Assembly: GCA_019137255.1 (NCBI GenBank)
Contig: WPDH01000282.1
Span: 1-64,000 of the forward strand
Length of the DNA: 64,000 nucleotides
Source of the DNA: Corinectria fuckeliana
Taxonomy: Eukaryota > Ascomycota > Sordariomycetes > Hypocreales > Nectriaceae
Direction of reading: 5' to 3'
Below, one piece after another: positions 10,625 through 21,069 of the stretch. The notes beneath the pieces were generated by a model, which did no database searches, was not told where the DNA came from, and saw only the letters and a list, made by a program, of their open reading frames with translations. Position 1 is the first letter of the stretch. Each line of letters opens with the position of its first letter. A program made the translations under genes and the position numbers.

Positions 10625-13600
10625 TCTTGTTGGGCTGTGAGAATATGGGTCTGGACTGCCAACATGTTACACCCTCCAAACCTCTCGTGTTACTCGACAA
10701 TAAACGGTGTACAATATCAACAAGGTACCTACCTAGGTAACCAGCCATGTCGACATCTCAGCATTGCCCATCATCCCCTTCACCCGCTCTGGCTGCGCGG
10801 CTCTTTAGCTGCCTTTCACCCTAAACCCAGCTCCCTAAACCCGTATTCCCCTCTGCACCTAATTGCAATTCACACGAAAAAGGGGGGATGCAAATCGTCA
10901 TCTTCATCATCATCGCCTTCCTTCTCTCCATATCCAATGTCCTGACTTTCTACTATGCTCTGACACGGCCCTATCCGATCCCATGCAAGCCATGGATTGC
11001 CCCTCGTTCGAAGTGGGCGGGACGTGGTGGGGTGACTTCCATGGGAGCTCGCCCGCTGCCCCGCCACCGCCGCGACAAGTATGTACCTACCTACTGTACC
11101 CATTTGCTGGGTGCCCCTCCAACATCGTGGATTCCTCCCCCCCCTGTCCCGGTCCGTCAAGTCGAGTTGAGGAGGATCGGGAGAGACACAAGAAGAGCCT
11201 GAAGGGCAGTTCGGCATTCCTTGCTCGTACATAGGAAGCCTGTCATTGTGGCGGTGGCAGCAGCAAAAAGTGGCATGGCGGCATCAACTTATCAAGGTCC
11301 CACCGGGTACGTGCTCGAGCTCAAGCTCACCATCAACTTCTCAGCCCAGTTTACACCCTGACAGATATCTTGTTCTTCGTCTTCTTCTTCTCCTCCTGCC
11401 CCTGTCAAAGCTGCTATGCCGCCGCCCTGCGCTGCGCTGCGCTGCCAACACCTCATGCTGCTACCTACTCCGTACCTACCCAAGTATGTAGGCCTATAAT
11501 GATGCTCCCTTGTCCGGACGTCCTTCACGAAGCCCCGGAACCCTCGCCGACTGGATCACACGCCCCCGTGCCCCGATGCCGTCGCTCAAATAGATCTCAA
11601 TACGGATCTCACCTCTTTCCTCGTCCTTGCCTGATTCTCATCAATGTTCTGACCAAAGCCCCTTCGCGCCTCGCCTCGCCTCGCCTCCCTGGGGTTTGTC
11701 TGTGCTTGCTCAACCCTCATGCCAGCACCAATCTTCCTGAACCGGGGATGTAGGCCCGCTCTCCGGAGCTTTCGCGGGACTATCATACAGTCACAGATTC
11801 TTACGTGTCACCCCTTCTTGAATAATACTACCGTCTCTGCCGCCGATGAGAAAGGGGAAAAAAGATTGGGGGTTTCCTCTCTTACGTTTGCGCTCTTAGA
11901 CCAGGGAAACCATCACGGCCCGTAAGCTCCTCAGGTAATAGGTTCGTAGAAGTAGGGAAGCAGTGTCCATCTCTTTTAGTCAACCTCGGGTCTGGGCCTA
12001 TCTCGAGCTAGCTTGCTGTTTTTCATGTTGTTGCGTCTTTTTACGCAATGGCGAAGGATGGGCGGGGCAAGCCTCGTCCGCCGCGGGGGTGGTTCAAAGG
12101 GTGCAAAGGCTAACTGAAGAGGACCCTCACCTCTTCACCTGGAATCCAAGAAACGGCGCTGAGAAACAAGTCTAGCAAGCTACTACGTAGTACCTAGACC
12201 TAGACGTGTGGGCTCCCTCTCTCAGCTCTTCCAAGCTTGTCTCTCTAGTTCTAGCATCAAACCAGCTCCTGTAAGTGAGGGGTCGTTGATATTCACTAGC
12301 GAACGTGCCCTTACTTTCCATTGGCGTACCATCTCTCCCTCTAGGTGGGTGTACGGAGCAGATCAGACAGGTACCTCTTCATCAGTTCCTCACCTGTAAC
12401 GTGATGAAGGCAAATGGTGAGGTAGTAGAAGTTAGGAAAACGGCTCAGGCAGGGGGAGGGCTAAAGAGCTAAAGTGAGGCTGTCATCGACTTCGTGAGAT
12501 GACTCTTTTCCTCTGCTGAGAAATATAATGAATAGATAGATGGTTTCGCGGGCCTGTGTCGGCCCGTTGATCAGGCACGGGCACCCACGGACCGACTGCA
12601 CCAACAGCTAATTCAATCGGTCTTAGCTTCATCAGTCAAACGTTGGTGACGACTATCCCCCATCGGTCCATCCCTCAATAGAATTCGCCTCGCACGATGC
12701 ACGCCCGGGAAGAAGGCAAAAGAACAATCTCGCCTCATCCGCTTATCTGGCGTGGTTTCTAGACCCCTACGGCTCCAGATCCAGACCCCTGCACTTGGTC
12801 CGTGGTGATTGGCGATGGCCTCATGTCAATCTCACCGATTCCTCACCTGAGCTCGCCTGGCCTGACCTGACCTCACCTCACCTCGCCCCCCACGGACCCT
12901 TGTCCTGACCTGGGCTGACCAACTCTGGTCTGATATTGCCTTTTTCAGCCAGCAGAGCCTCCTGTCTCCTTTCTTTACGTGATACTAGACATCGATCGCA
13001 TTAATTGCTTGATTGGTACTTCTGTACTCCGTAGTCATGATGCATTACCTGCTGTCCGCCAAGACGCCCATGAATCCCCTTCTAGGACCTGCGCTATCTG
13101 TCCATTCTCCTGTCATCTTACACTTACACACACACCTTGTTACATAGTAGTTGCAGGGCCTATATGCCCATTCTCCAACTCCATCCCTGTCTCCTCCGAT
13201 TCAGCCCGCTTGCCGCCTTCCACGGCGCCTCCCACGGTAAACGCTCGGCTACGGCCCACCCGTGCCCCGGCCCCCGCTCCACGCACCCGGAGTATCACGG
13301 GTCACGGGCTTGGGCCGGCTCAAGCCTCGCCTATGAAGGTGCTTCTCCAACCTTTCCCCGGCTTCTCAGCCTCCCAGGCCTCCTCCCCTCGCCCGGCCTC
13401 GCCCGCCCCCAGCGCGGATCGGGATCCCCAGGAACCAGATGGCGGACTAAGTGCCTGCTGGTGCCACCTGGTCGGCTCCTTAGCTCTCCCCCTCGTCATC
13501 CAGGACTCCACGAGGATCCTCCCGCAGCACCATCATGCAGCGTCGTGACCTTGCTGCACCTGAGCCGCCCAACGGATATCCAAGTCCGTCTAAGCCTCCA

Positions 13601-13858
13601 AAGTCCTGTCTCTGTCGTTGTCTGTGGGTTCTCGACGCGACCGGCTCCACACGCCGTCCCTCGCCGTCCTGAGTCGCGTCTGCAACTTGGCTTGCCTCGA
13701 CCACTTCGCTTCTGCCCATCCACGTACACATACACTGGTTGGCCGAGCACCCATGGTCACGAGCCACCGCCCAGGCCTTGTTGGAACACCGTTGCGCCGC
13801 GGCCAATCCTTCCTCGGCCCGCGCCCATTGATCTCTAACTATGTAAGTAGCTGTCAAC
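9509..13858. other. Large gene-poor region including GAPDH promoter
   Basis: 4.35 kb between two minus-strand genes. The part nearest 9509 is the GAPDH leader and promoter, with long pyrimidine runs on the minus strand at about 9880-10140. A (TC)14 microsatellite lies at 10591-10618 and TACCTA-type runs near 10725, 11085, 11465 and 12185. CTGACCT/CTCACCT direct repeats occur near 12850-12890. Open frames are short and lack recognisable domains. A non-coding RNA or an intron-rich gene cannot be excluded. Confidence 0.6.
10591..10618. repeat. (TC)14 microsatellite
   Basis: Perfect TC run followed by an imperfect continuation to about 10628; on the GAPDH strand it is a (GA)n tract about 1.1 kb upstream of the start codon. 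Confidence 0.95.
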
Positions 13859-15271
13859 TCACACAAAGGCGCCAACCCGCGGGGTCCAATCCCGTCCCTC
13901 CTCCACAGCTCGGAACTCGACCGACCCCTCTATGAAATACCCGGCCTCCTGCCATGATTTCATCGTAGCCCCATCAAACGGTCCCTGTTTGGCATTGTCG
14001 CGCCCGTCTGTCCACCGGAACTCCCACATGGTTCCCGGCTTCACCGCGTCCTCCCCCTTCTCGTCGGCATCAGCATGCGCCGTTTCCGGCTCGACCCATT
14101 CCTCCCCGGTCTCTTTGCGGTATTCCCGGACAAGCAGTTCCCGTTCTTGGTCGTAAACGTCTTCGTAGTCCCGGCTAAGTAACTTGTCCGCGGCTTCTGT
14201 GATGTCGTCAATCGATTGCTTGATCCGCGTCTGTTCTGGATCCTCGTTGTTTTCACCATCGACCTCCATCCCTTCGGCGCCCTTGTTCATCTTCTTGAGC
14301 TTCCACTTGGGGATCTTCTTGCTCTTGGGCTGGCTCCTGCCAAGCCGTGCCAGCGCCTCGAGAGGTGTTTCCGTCCTCTCCAACCGGAGTATTAGTGTCT
14401 TGAGCAATTCTGACACCAAAACCTCATCGTCTTGGATACGCTGCTTCCGCGCTTCCGCCTCCCGCCTTTCGTGTGCCTCGGCAGCCTTCTTCATTTCCTT
14501 CTTGCTAAGTCCCTCCAGCCAGCTGTCGTGAGCTGCGTCGGGGTCACCCGCTTTGCGCACGTAGTTCCCGGACTGATCAAACTGGCCCTCCTCCATTTCG
14601 GCCTTTAAGTTGAAGGCTTCCACTTTAGGCGCGTTTCTCTTAAGCCCGCCGGCGCCAACCTCTTCGTCCAGGCCCTCTTCTTGAATGGCCAGGTCCACGT
14701 CCGCCTCGTCGTCGCTGCTGCCCCTATCATCGAGTCGGATTCGGCCGCCTGTTTTGCTCTCATCTTCCTGTCCCAGAATTTGATCGGCTTCCAGGAAGTG
14801 CACATCCTTCTTCTTGCGGCCAGACTTGTCAAAGTCGCCATTCTCAGATGTTTCTTTTTCCCTTTCGTCGGCTTCGTCGTCGTTGACAGCAAACATGTCG
14901 TCATCGTCGTCTTCGCCGTCGTCACCAGCGAGTTTCCCGGCGGAGGCATTATTGGCGTCGTAGTTGTCCAGCTGATCCAGAATATTCACGTCGCCTTTCT
15001 TGCGACTCGCGGCGCGAGCATTGATGTTTTCGTTGTCCGAATCGCTGTCATAGCCATCGAGGTTCACAGCACCTCGCTTCGTGGCACCGGTACCACCAAT
15101 AACATCGGCATCGAGGATAGCATCATCTTCTCGAGCATCCGGGGCCAAGATCGAGGGGTTGCGAACGTCAAATTTGGCCCGCTTGGTGTCGGTATCGTCT
15201 TTGTTGTGATTTGCGCGCGCGAAGGTCTCTCCAGCTCGCTTAGGCCGCGCCGCCGAGTGCCGTGAAGCCAT
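13859..15271 (-). CDS. LIN1: LIN1/CD2BP2-type GYF-domain protein (U5 snRNP)
   Basis: 470 aa, uninterrupted. The C-terminus holds a GYF domain: WEFRWTDG, then GPFDGATMKSWQEAGYF, matching the W-x-Y/F...GPF-x4-M-x2-W-x3-GYF signature that binds proline-rich peptides. The rest matches LIN1/Snu40/CD2BP2: a basic N-terminus, long Asp/Glu-rich tracts (residues ~70-190), LEGLSKKEMKKAAEAHE, and a lysine-rich segment KIPKWKLKKMNKG. In yeast and humans this protein associates with the U5 snRNP and Prp6/Dib1 before tri-snRNP assembly. It is divergently transcribed from UFD1 across 522 bp. Confidence 0.9.
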   Translation of the reverse strand: MASRHSAARPKRAGETFARANHNKDDTDTKRAKFDVRNPSILAPDAREDDAILDADVIGGTGATKRGAVNLDGYDSDSDNENINARAASRKKGDVNILDQLDNYDANNASAGKLAGDDGEDDDDDMFAVNDDEADEREKETSENGDFDKSGRKKKDVHFLEADQILGQEDESKTGGRIRLDDRGSSDDEADVDLAIQEEGLDEEVGAGGLKRNAPKVEAFNLKAEMEEGQFDQSGNYVRKAGDPDAAHDSWLEGLSKKEMKKAAEAHERREAEARKQRIQDDEVLVSELLKTLILRLERTETPLEALARLGRSQPKSKKIPKWKLKKMNKGAEGMEVDGENNEDPEQTRIKQSIDDITEAADKLLSRDYEDVYDQERELLVREYRKETGEEWVEPETAHADADEKGEDAVKPGTMWEFRWTDGRDNAKQGPFDGATMKSWQEAGYFIEGSVEFRAVEEGRDWTPRVGAFV

Positions 15272-15793
15272 GATTTGTGCAGAGCTCTGAAGGGTTCTCC
15301 GCTTCGAATTCCTTCAAGGAGAATGCTAGGAATAAATTGTAGGTGCCTTGGTTGATTCACTGGCGCAGTTGGATTTGATGTTGGAGCTAGGTCTTACTAT
15401 GAGGAGCTTGGACGTCAAGGTGAACGCGCTGCGCTGGTTGGACCATTTTCCTATGCTTTTTAGGCGGTCACCCACTGTAGCCTACTAGTAGGCCCTGCCA
15501 AACTGCGTCATCCAACAGCTGCCTTTTTGCCGCTGCCTCCAGTGCTCCACATCCCCCACGTCAACGTCAAGTCTGGACAACTTCGACCTTCATCGTTGAG
15601 CTCTTCGTCCGAAAAACCAACACTGTGCAATACCAAAGCCGCATCCGTCCATCTAGAAAATCTCCGGATTTTCCTGCAAGCATCAGATACAGATCTCACA
15701 GCCCCCCAGCACCCTTGCTGACCTCACATCCCACGCCATACCTCGCCCTGCCACATTACCGATCATCTATTCTACACCCAAGGGTTGCCAGCT
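15272..15793. promoter_or_regulatory. Shared head-to-head promoter, LIN1 and UFD1
   Basis: 522 bp between two divergent start codons with no room for another gene. The UFD1 side is pyrimidine-rich. No specific factor site could be assigned. Confidence 0.6.
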
Positions 15794-17058
15794 ATGGTTC
15801 GTCGCCGTGCCGCTACCCCACGCTCTCTGAAGAAAACTAACACAAGATCAAACAGTATTCCGGCTTTGGCGGCGGCGGCGGGTTCGACCCGTCTAACCCG
15901 GATCACCTCTACAACATGGCTCGCCACGGACGAAGACCCATGGTACAACGCTTCGACGAGTACTACCGATGCTATCCCCTCATCATGGCTCCTGGATCCG
16001 AACGCCCCGAGCTCAATTACGGCTCCAAGATCATTCTCCCCGCCTCTGCCCTCGATAAGGTGTCCAAGCTCCACGTCCAGTGGCCCTTGCTGATGGAAAT
16101 GATCAACGGGGACAAGGGGAACCACTCCCATGCTGGTGTGCTGGAGTTCATTGCTGAGGAGGGCCGAGCATATATTCCACAATGGGTACGTGTGGCTCGT
16201 GTTTTTGCATTTCCCAAGGCAGTTCCAGCTGACATTTCATAGATGATGGAGACACTAGGCATGGATGTCGGCGACATGATCCAGATCCGCACTACCTCGC
16301 TGGAGCTTGCCAAGATGGTCAAGCTTCAGCCCCAATCCGTGAACTTCCTCGACATTAGCGATCCCAAGGCCGTCCTGGAAAAGGCCTTCCGTAACTTTGC
16401 CACGCTCACCAAGGGTGACATCTTTAACTTCGAATACAACGACGAAGTTTACAACGTTGCCGTCCTGGACGTCAAGCCAGAGACAGAAAAGATGGGTGTA
16501 AGTATGATCGAGACGGATGTTTCCGTCGACTTTGCTCCTCCAGTCGGCTACGTCGAGCCCGAGAGGAAGAGCGGCACGAGCACCCCGAGGAGCGGACGTG
16601 GCGGCGTCCCGGCCGGAGGTCTCCTCCACAGCCAAGGCACCATGGCTCAGTCCATCAACTACAACGCCATCGCTCCCTCGGTCACTAGCAACATCACCAA
16701 CTTCCTCGGCGATGGCCAGAAACTAGCCAAGAAGGGCAGCAAGAACTCGACTCCCAAGCCTGCAACTCCCGTGCCAATCGCGGCGGAGACTTCTGCAGCG
16801 CCTCTGCGACGGACAGGTGCCCCTGCCGCACTACGTCTGCCACCAAACAAGCTTTTCTTTGGGTATGAGATCAAGCCAGTCAAGACAGATGCGGACAAGG
16901 AGCAGGAGAAGGAGAATGCCAACCAGCCCCGGTTTGCTGGACAGGGTCAGACGCTCCGCGGTGCTGTTAAGAGAAAGGGCGACGGGGACGACAAATCCAA
17001 GGCACCGGAGAAGAAGGGTACAAGTGAGGGGAATCGACTAGACGGTCGGCCGCGATGA
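15794..17058 (+). CDS. UFD1: Ubiquitin fusion degradation protein UFD1
   Basis: Cofactor of Cdc48/p97 with Npl4; recognises ubiquitinated substrates for ER-associated and other proteasomal degradation. Exon 1 is the ATG alone (15794-15796); exons 2 and 3 are 15856-16185 and 16243-17058; 382 aa. Intron 1 has donor GTTCGT, a CTAAC branch and AACAG acceptor, giving the N-terminus MYSGFGGGGGFDPSNP; without splicing the frame does not connect. The double-psi-barrel domain runs over residues ~20-200 (RCYPLIMAPGSERPELNYG, GDMIQIRTTSLE), followed by a disordered tail containing the family's LFFGYEI-like motif, which binds Cdc48/Npl4 partners. Transcribed divergently from LIN1. Confidence 0.93.
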
Positions 17059-17548
17059 TGCATAGCGCTTTTCGGGTTTCTAACGGCGTTTCGGGACATA
17101 TGGGATTTAGTAGTGTTTCGTAGGCAAATAGCCGCTATCAACAGCTTGCGCAGGCTCTGGTCGGCAATTTCCTCAGTTCACCTAGTCTTTCGTTGACATG
17201 TATCGCCATGTGAAAGAGATGATCCTCTCGTTCCGGAACTAAGAGCGTAGTCCGAGATATAGAATCTGAAACGATGAGCCTTCATTATACGGTAGGTGAG
17301 ACTTGACTCGCGGCATTCAATTAAGAAGCAATTCTTGATTGTGAGCTGAGACTGAGGTTCCGACCATTCTGCTATGTGCTTCTTGCTCTCCCGTGATGTT
17401 TTCTTGGTCTCTCCACACTGACTGCGTGCCGTCATCGTTCCATCCTACCGCAAACTCGTGCCCCTCCTCGCCTCTACAGCCCAAGATCGGCCACCATTCG
17501 CAACTGAGCAGATAGAATGTCGGTCTCGTTCAGTATAAGTCTCTTTTA
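17059..17548. other. Intergenic, convergent 3' ends
   Basis: 490 bp between the ends of UFD1 and the minus-strand Myb/SANT-like gene A. No gene or structured element seen. Confidence 0.6.
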
Positions 17549-18170
17549 CTAGACGCCGTTGGGTCCGATCCAGGCTTGGAACTCCGCGTCGTTGTCCTGG
17601 ACGGTAGCACTATCACCCGTGTTAGCTCACCATCTCTCTCCCTATTGACGACGAAAGTGCGTCGTGTACCTTCGCTCACGGCCGACAGGGCCGGCGTTCT
17701 CGAACCTGATGTCAGGGAGACGCTTGCTATCGACCTCACGCTTGACCTTCTTGCTTGGCGTTTCGATGACTTCGTCGTCGTCCTGGTCGACCTTGGCGGC
17801 GAACTTGACCTGCTTCACGGCCGTTTCGCGCTTGCGTCGGGTCGATGCCTTCTTGAGAGTTGACGCTGGGCTGCCTTGAAGAGAGAGCGCGCCGTGACGT
17901 GCTTTGAACTCCTTCATGACAGTCTTGGTGAAGTGCTGCCTGTGTTGCTGCTGGTCAGATGTGCCTCAAGTTTGGAAAGGCATCAGAGGAAGTGGGGCAA
18001 AAGACTCACGAAATGGCATCCTTGGTGAAGGGATATCCGAGGTTCTTCATGAGGTCGTAGACCTTGGGCCAGTTGTGACGCGTGCGATCGCCCTCTTGGC
18101 CGCCGAGGATGATGGCGAGGCAGAGATCGCGCTCAGCGTTGGCGCTCCATTTCTTGTCAGCCCCGGGCAT
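17549..18170 (-). CDS. Gene A: small Myb/SANT-like protein, subfamily I
   Basis: Three exons: 18170-18010, 17939-17670, 17609-17549; 163 aa. Both introns (70 and 60 nt) are phase 2. Exon 1 encodes a three-helix Myb/SANT-like unit: KKWSANAERDLCLAIILG, then a W-centred helix (NWPKVYDLMKNLGY), then FTKDAIS; exon 2 opens with QHFTKTVMKEF, completing the last helix. The tail is basic with VKREV (hydrophobic-K-x-E, SUMO consensus) and KKVKR (nuclear signal). The end is short, SATVQDNDAEFQAWIGPNGV. Likely a nuclear DNA- or chromatin-binding protein; the target is unknown. It shares its exon layout with genes B and E. Confidence 0.8.
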
Positions 18171-18968
18171 CGTGATGGCTTGGCGGGTTAACCGAAGAAT
18201 GAGGAAAGTCAGTTGAGTTATTGGGAAGAGGCGATCGCAGAGGCAGACTTGGCAAGAAAGAGGTTGTCAGTTTTGGCAAGACGATGGTAGTGTGTGGTGT
18301 GCCTGTGAAAGGAGGAAAGGGAACCGTGCAGGAAGAGAGCGTGCAAAAAAAAGGTGAATGAGAAATCTTAGGACTTAGGCAGTTGAGATTAAGGTGAGAA
18401 AGAATGTGAGGGGTCGAAAACAAAAGACTTGCACCAATACCAATAGAGGAATTCGTTTGCCCACTACTAGTAAAGAGCCTGGTAAACAGAGGCCTGATTT
18501 CGAGCGTTTGCGGTTTGTCGAGGTTACTAGGAAACGGGTAAACATGGTTTTTGCGGACATATGTTTATGAGAGCATTCACAGTAGCTCTCTCGAAACTTC
18601 GGGGTTTGAAACTCGACGACATCAGGGACTCTTAGAATGTTCACTCCACTTCTACAAAACGTTGTAATCTTCCGTACTGAAATGTCACTTGGAGCTATTC
18701 ATATGTCAAATATCGACGTTGGTATTTCCTCGGGGCATAAACTGCAGGCTAGGCTGCTACTTCGCAGCAAGTAAGCTAAGCCACTTGTCATAGATCAGGC
18801 CAAGACATTTCATCTTGCTGTCCTAGTGTTCACGATGATCGCCCTTATTAACCCATCCATGTCCGCAACCACTCCTCAGTCATTTCGTAATCCTCCCTCA
18901 AAGTAAGTGACGTTACTTTCGTCCAACTCGAGGTCAGTGTCGAAAAGGAGGTTGTCAGCCAATACAAC
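18171..18968. promoter_or_regulatory. Spacer with promoter/leader of gene A
   Basis: 798 bp between gene B's end and gene A's start. The portion next to gene A is pyrimidine-rich on the minus strand (5' leader). No further gene seen. Confidence 0.5.
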
Positions 18969-19585
18969 TTAAGCCTCCGTCTCCATCTGCTCCTCTTCAT
19001 CTTCAAGCTTAGGCCTATTCGCCACACGAGATCAGCAAGGAGTCAAAGATGGTAGCGTGAAAGAAGAAACTAGAGAAGAGTAACATACTTGGGGTTCGCC
19101 TTAACGCGCTTCGCTGGGCGCTTGGGAGTGACCGACTCCTCCTCATCGGAGTCGTCCTCCTTCTTCAGCTTCATTTTGTCGTCCTCCTCATCTTCATAAT
19201 CGGGAGTAGCGGATGCCTTGCTCTTCTTAGCAGGCGTGGTACGCTTTCGCGAAGCCGTAGCTTTACGAGGAGTAGAGGTGGCAGAGCCAGTTCCTCCAAC
19301 GGAGGCCTGAACGTCTCCCGCTTCTCTGTTGCGGCGCAGTTTCTGGACGTGCTGGCTGGGAACAAAGTTAGCTGGTGTTCCTGATCACTATACTCTGTAA
19401 CGTGAAAGAAGCAAGATGAGGATGCAGTACTTGACGGCGTCGAAGGAATAAGTGTATCCTTTCTGACGGAGCCTTTCCGTCACACTAGTAATCACGGCCT
19501 TGCTCGAGGTAGCCTCCGCGATGAATGCAAGCAGAAGGTCTCCGTGGGCTGCGGCGTCCCAACCACGACTTGGCTTCGCAGACAT
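18969..19585 (-). CDS. Gene B: small Myb/SANT-like protein, subfamily I
   Basis: Three exons: 19585-19431 (155 nt), 19355-19089, 19014-18969; 155 aa, both introns in phase 2. Exon 1 encodes a helical unit (RGWDAAAHGDLLLAFIAEA ... RLRQKGYTYSFDAV). Exon 2 opens with QHVQKLRR, the equivalent of the QHF..LRR in gene E. The tail is a Lys/Arg/Ala/Thr-rich segment with KRTTPAKKSK, then acidic DYEDEEDDKMKLKKEDD containing an LKKE SUMO-type site, and an acidic end DEEEQMETEA. The splice junction creates Asn52, where E has Arg. Its exons 2 and 3 may also serve the upstream domain exons C and D. Confidence 0.8.
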
Positions 19586-19868
19586 GATGAGAGTAGAGTG
19601 TAATGAGAAGTAAAGTTGAGTGAAGAGAAAGCCTGGTGCAAGATACAAGATGTAGGCTTATGTGGTGATGTTGGGTGTGGGTGGGTGAGTGAGTGAGGGA
19701 GTGTGAGTGAGCGTGAGTGAAGGTGAGCGTGAGTGGGTGCAGGAGGAAGTGGGAGGTGGGAAGTTGGAAAAGAGTGAGGTGAATGCGAATAAACAAACAG
19801 TAGCGCGAAAGTGGGCAAACCCAAACAAACCAAAAAAAAAAGATAGAGCAAATTAGAGGTGGCCATAC

Positions 19869-20023
19869 CGAAGTGCAGATTCAGTGAATGTGTACCCCAT
19901 CGCCTTAAGGTCATCCATGACTTTGACCCAGTCTGGGGTGCTCAGCTTGAGGTGCTGAAACAAACAAATCAGGATATCCTGATGGACGTTGGCGTCCCAC
20001 TTCATGGTCTGTCGGTTGGCCAT
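19869..20023 (-). CDS. Exon C: orphan Myb/SANT-like first exon
   Basis: An ATG-initiated 155-nt exon, the same length as the first exons of B and E. It encodes 51 residues of the subfamily I domain (MKWDANVHQDILICLF ... DDLKAMGYTFTESAL) and ends at a phase-2 donor CG|GTATGG. No exon with the expected QH..LRR continuation exists before gene B's start codon. Splicing to gene B's acceptor at 19356 would restore CGC (Arg) and read QHVQKLRR in frame, giving a 155-aa protein through a 513-nt intron. Unspliced, the frame stops after five more codons (56 aa). Either an alternative first exon of gene B, a stand-alone minimal domain, or a truncated duplicate. The upstream sequence is pyrimidine-rich, like an independent leader. 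Confidence 0.5.
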
Positions 20024-20412
20024 TGTATCGTTTGAAGAACAACGTGGTGACGTTGCGGGAAACGTGGTGGAGAGAAATCAAGGTGGATCAAAAAGATGTT
20101 GTGGTGGTTGCGCCGGGATGGGCAGAGATGAAGATGTGCAAGGGCCGAGAAATGAGAAATGCGAGATGAAAGGGGAAAGTATTAGGGTGTGAGGCTGGTG
20201 CGAAATGGCTGTGTTGCGAAACAAGAAAACGTGAGAGGTGAATGAGAAGTGATCGGGGAGAGCGCAAACGCCCCGGCAACCAACTGCCAGCTGCCAGCCC
20301 AGCTCGGAGCCACAACGCGGGCAACAAACACTTGCAAGTTGCACACGGAAGTCGTGAAGAAATCCCCGACAACAGAGCAGAAGCAGAAAAGAAGCGAAGA
20401 TGGTCAACGTAC
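20024..20412. other. Spacer between exons D and C
   Basis: 389 bp; on the minus strand it begins with exon D's donor and ends as a pyrimidine-rich leader before exon C's ATG. I searched it for a QH..LRR-type continuation of exon D and found none; a CACAG acceptor near 20218 would give only a short, unrelated HFAPAS frame. Confidence 0.5.
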
Positions 20413-20588
20413 CGGATAGCGTCCCAAGTGATGCTGAACCCCCGGCTCTGGAGATGGTCGACGGTGGCTTTGCGCACCTCCTGGCTCAGACCCCCGTTGT
20501 CCTGCGCGGCCTGGAAGAAAGAGGCGCCCAGCTCCATGAGGAACTCGGGGTTGTCCCAGACAGTGTTGCCACCGGGCTTTGGAGGCAT
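20413..20588 (-). CDS. Exon D: orphan Myb/SANT-like first exon
   Basis: A 176-nt ATG-initiated exon coding 58 residues (NTVWDNPEFLMELGASFF ... VDHLQSRGFSITWDAI), ending at a consensus phase-2 donor CG|GTACGT. The pattern follows genes A, B and E. It has its own C/A/T-rich leader just upstream. No matching second exon lies between it and exon C. Joining to gene B's acceptor at 19356 would again create Arg followed by QHVQKLRR (162-aa protein, 1057-nt intron). Reading through the donor instead gives 166 aa ending in a composition typical of untranslated DNA. Same three alternatives as exon C. Confidence 0.5.
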
Positions 20589-21069
20589 GATGAAGTAGTA
20601 GTGGTGGAGTGGTGTGTGTTGCGTAGTTGGGGTGGTGGATGATGTTGCTGAGTTGCTGAAGATGAGTGTGAGGTGTTGGGAGTTCTGTTGGACCTGGGAT
20701 CTAAGTAGGGAGGAAACGAGTGACGGGGCAGCGATGGGTAAGTTGGAAGCCCCAAACGCTCAGTGAATGTCCGGTCTGTTTACCAGTGCCAAATATGTCA
20801 TGTGAGATTCTCTCTACACCACTCGTATAAAAATACCAGGCTCAAGACCGTCCGTTCAACCCGCTACCTCGATACCTGAATATTTGAACTCCATACAAAG
20901 GCCCTTGTTGTTTGTACATCGGTCCAGAAGGGACCCAAAAATGCAACCCCCCCCCCAGAACCTCATAGGATATGCAACATTGGTCTCTTGCTCCGTGCGC
21001 CAACCCATTGCCAAGTTCCGACATCAACGCCCACTTGCAGCAATTGGTATTCTGTGAAATCGGTGGAAA
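20589..21069. promoter_or_regulatory. Spacer, 3' flank of gene E and promoter of exon D
   Basis: 481 bp. A run of eleven C lies near 20948-20958. The part next to 20588 reads as a leader on the minus strand. No gene seen. Confidence 0.5.

Noticed and set aside
10888..11202. 104-codon frame with a signal-peptide-like hydrophobic start
   Set aside because: No homology pattern, no introns or context; composition after residue 30 resembles surrounding non-coding DNA. Could be revisited with transcript data.
13137..13838. 233-codon plus-strand frame
   Set aside because: Pro/Ser/Arg-rich with no domain in C-rich DNA next to the LIN1 3' end; several overlapping frames are equally open.
20100..20230. 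Own second exon for exon D after the acceptor near 20218
   Set aside because: The resulting HFAPASHPN frame lacks the QH..LRR motif and looks like leader sequence.
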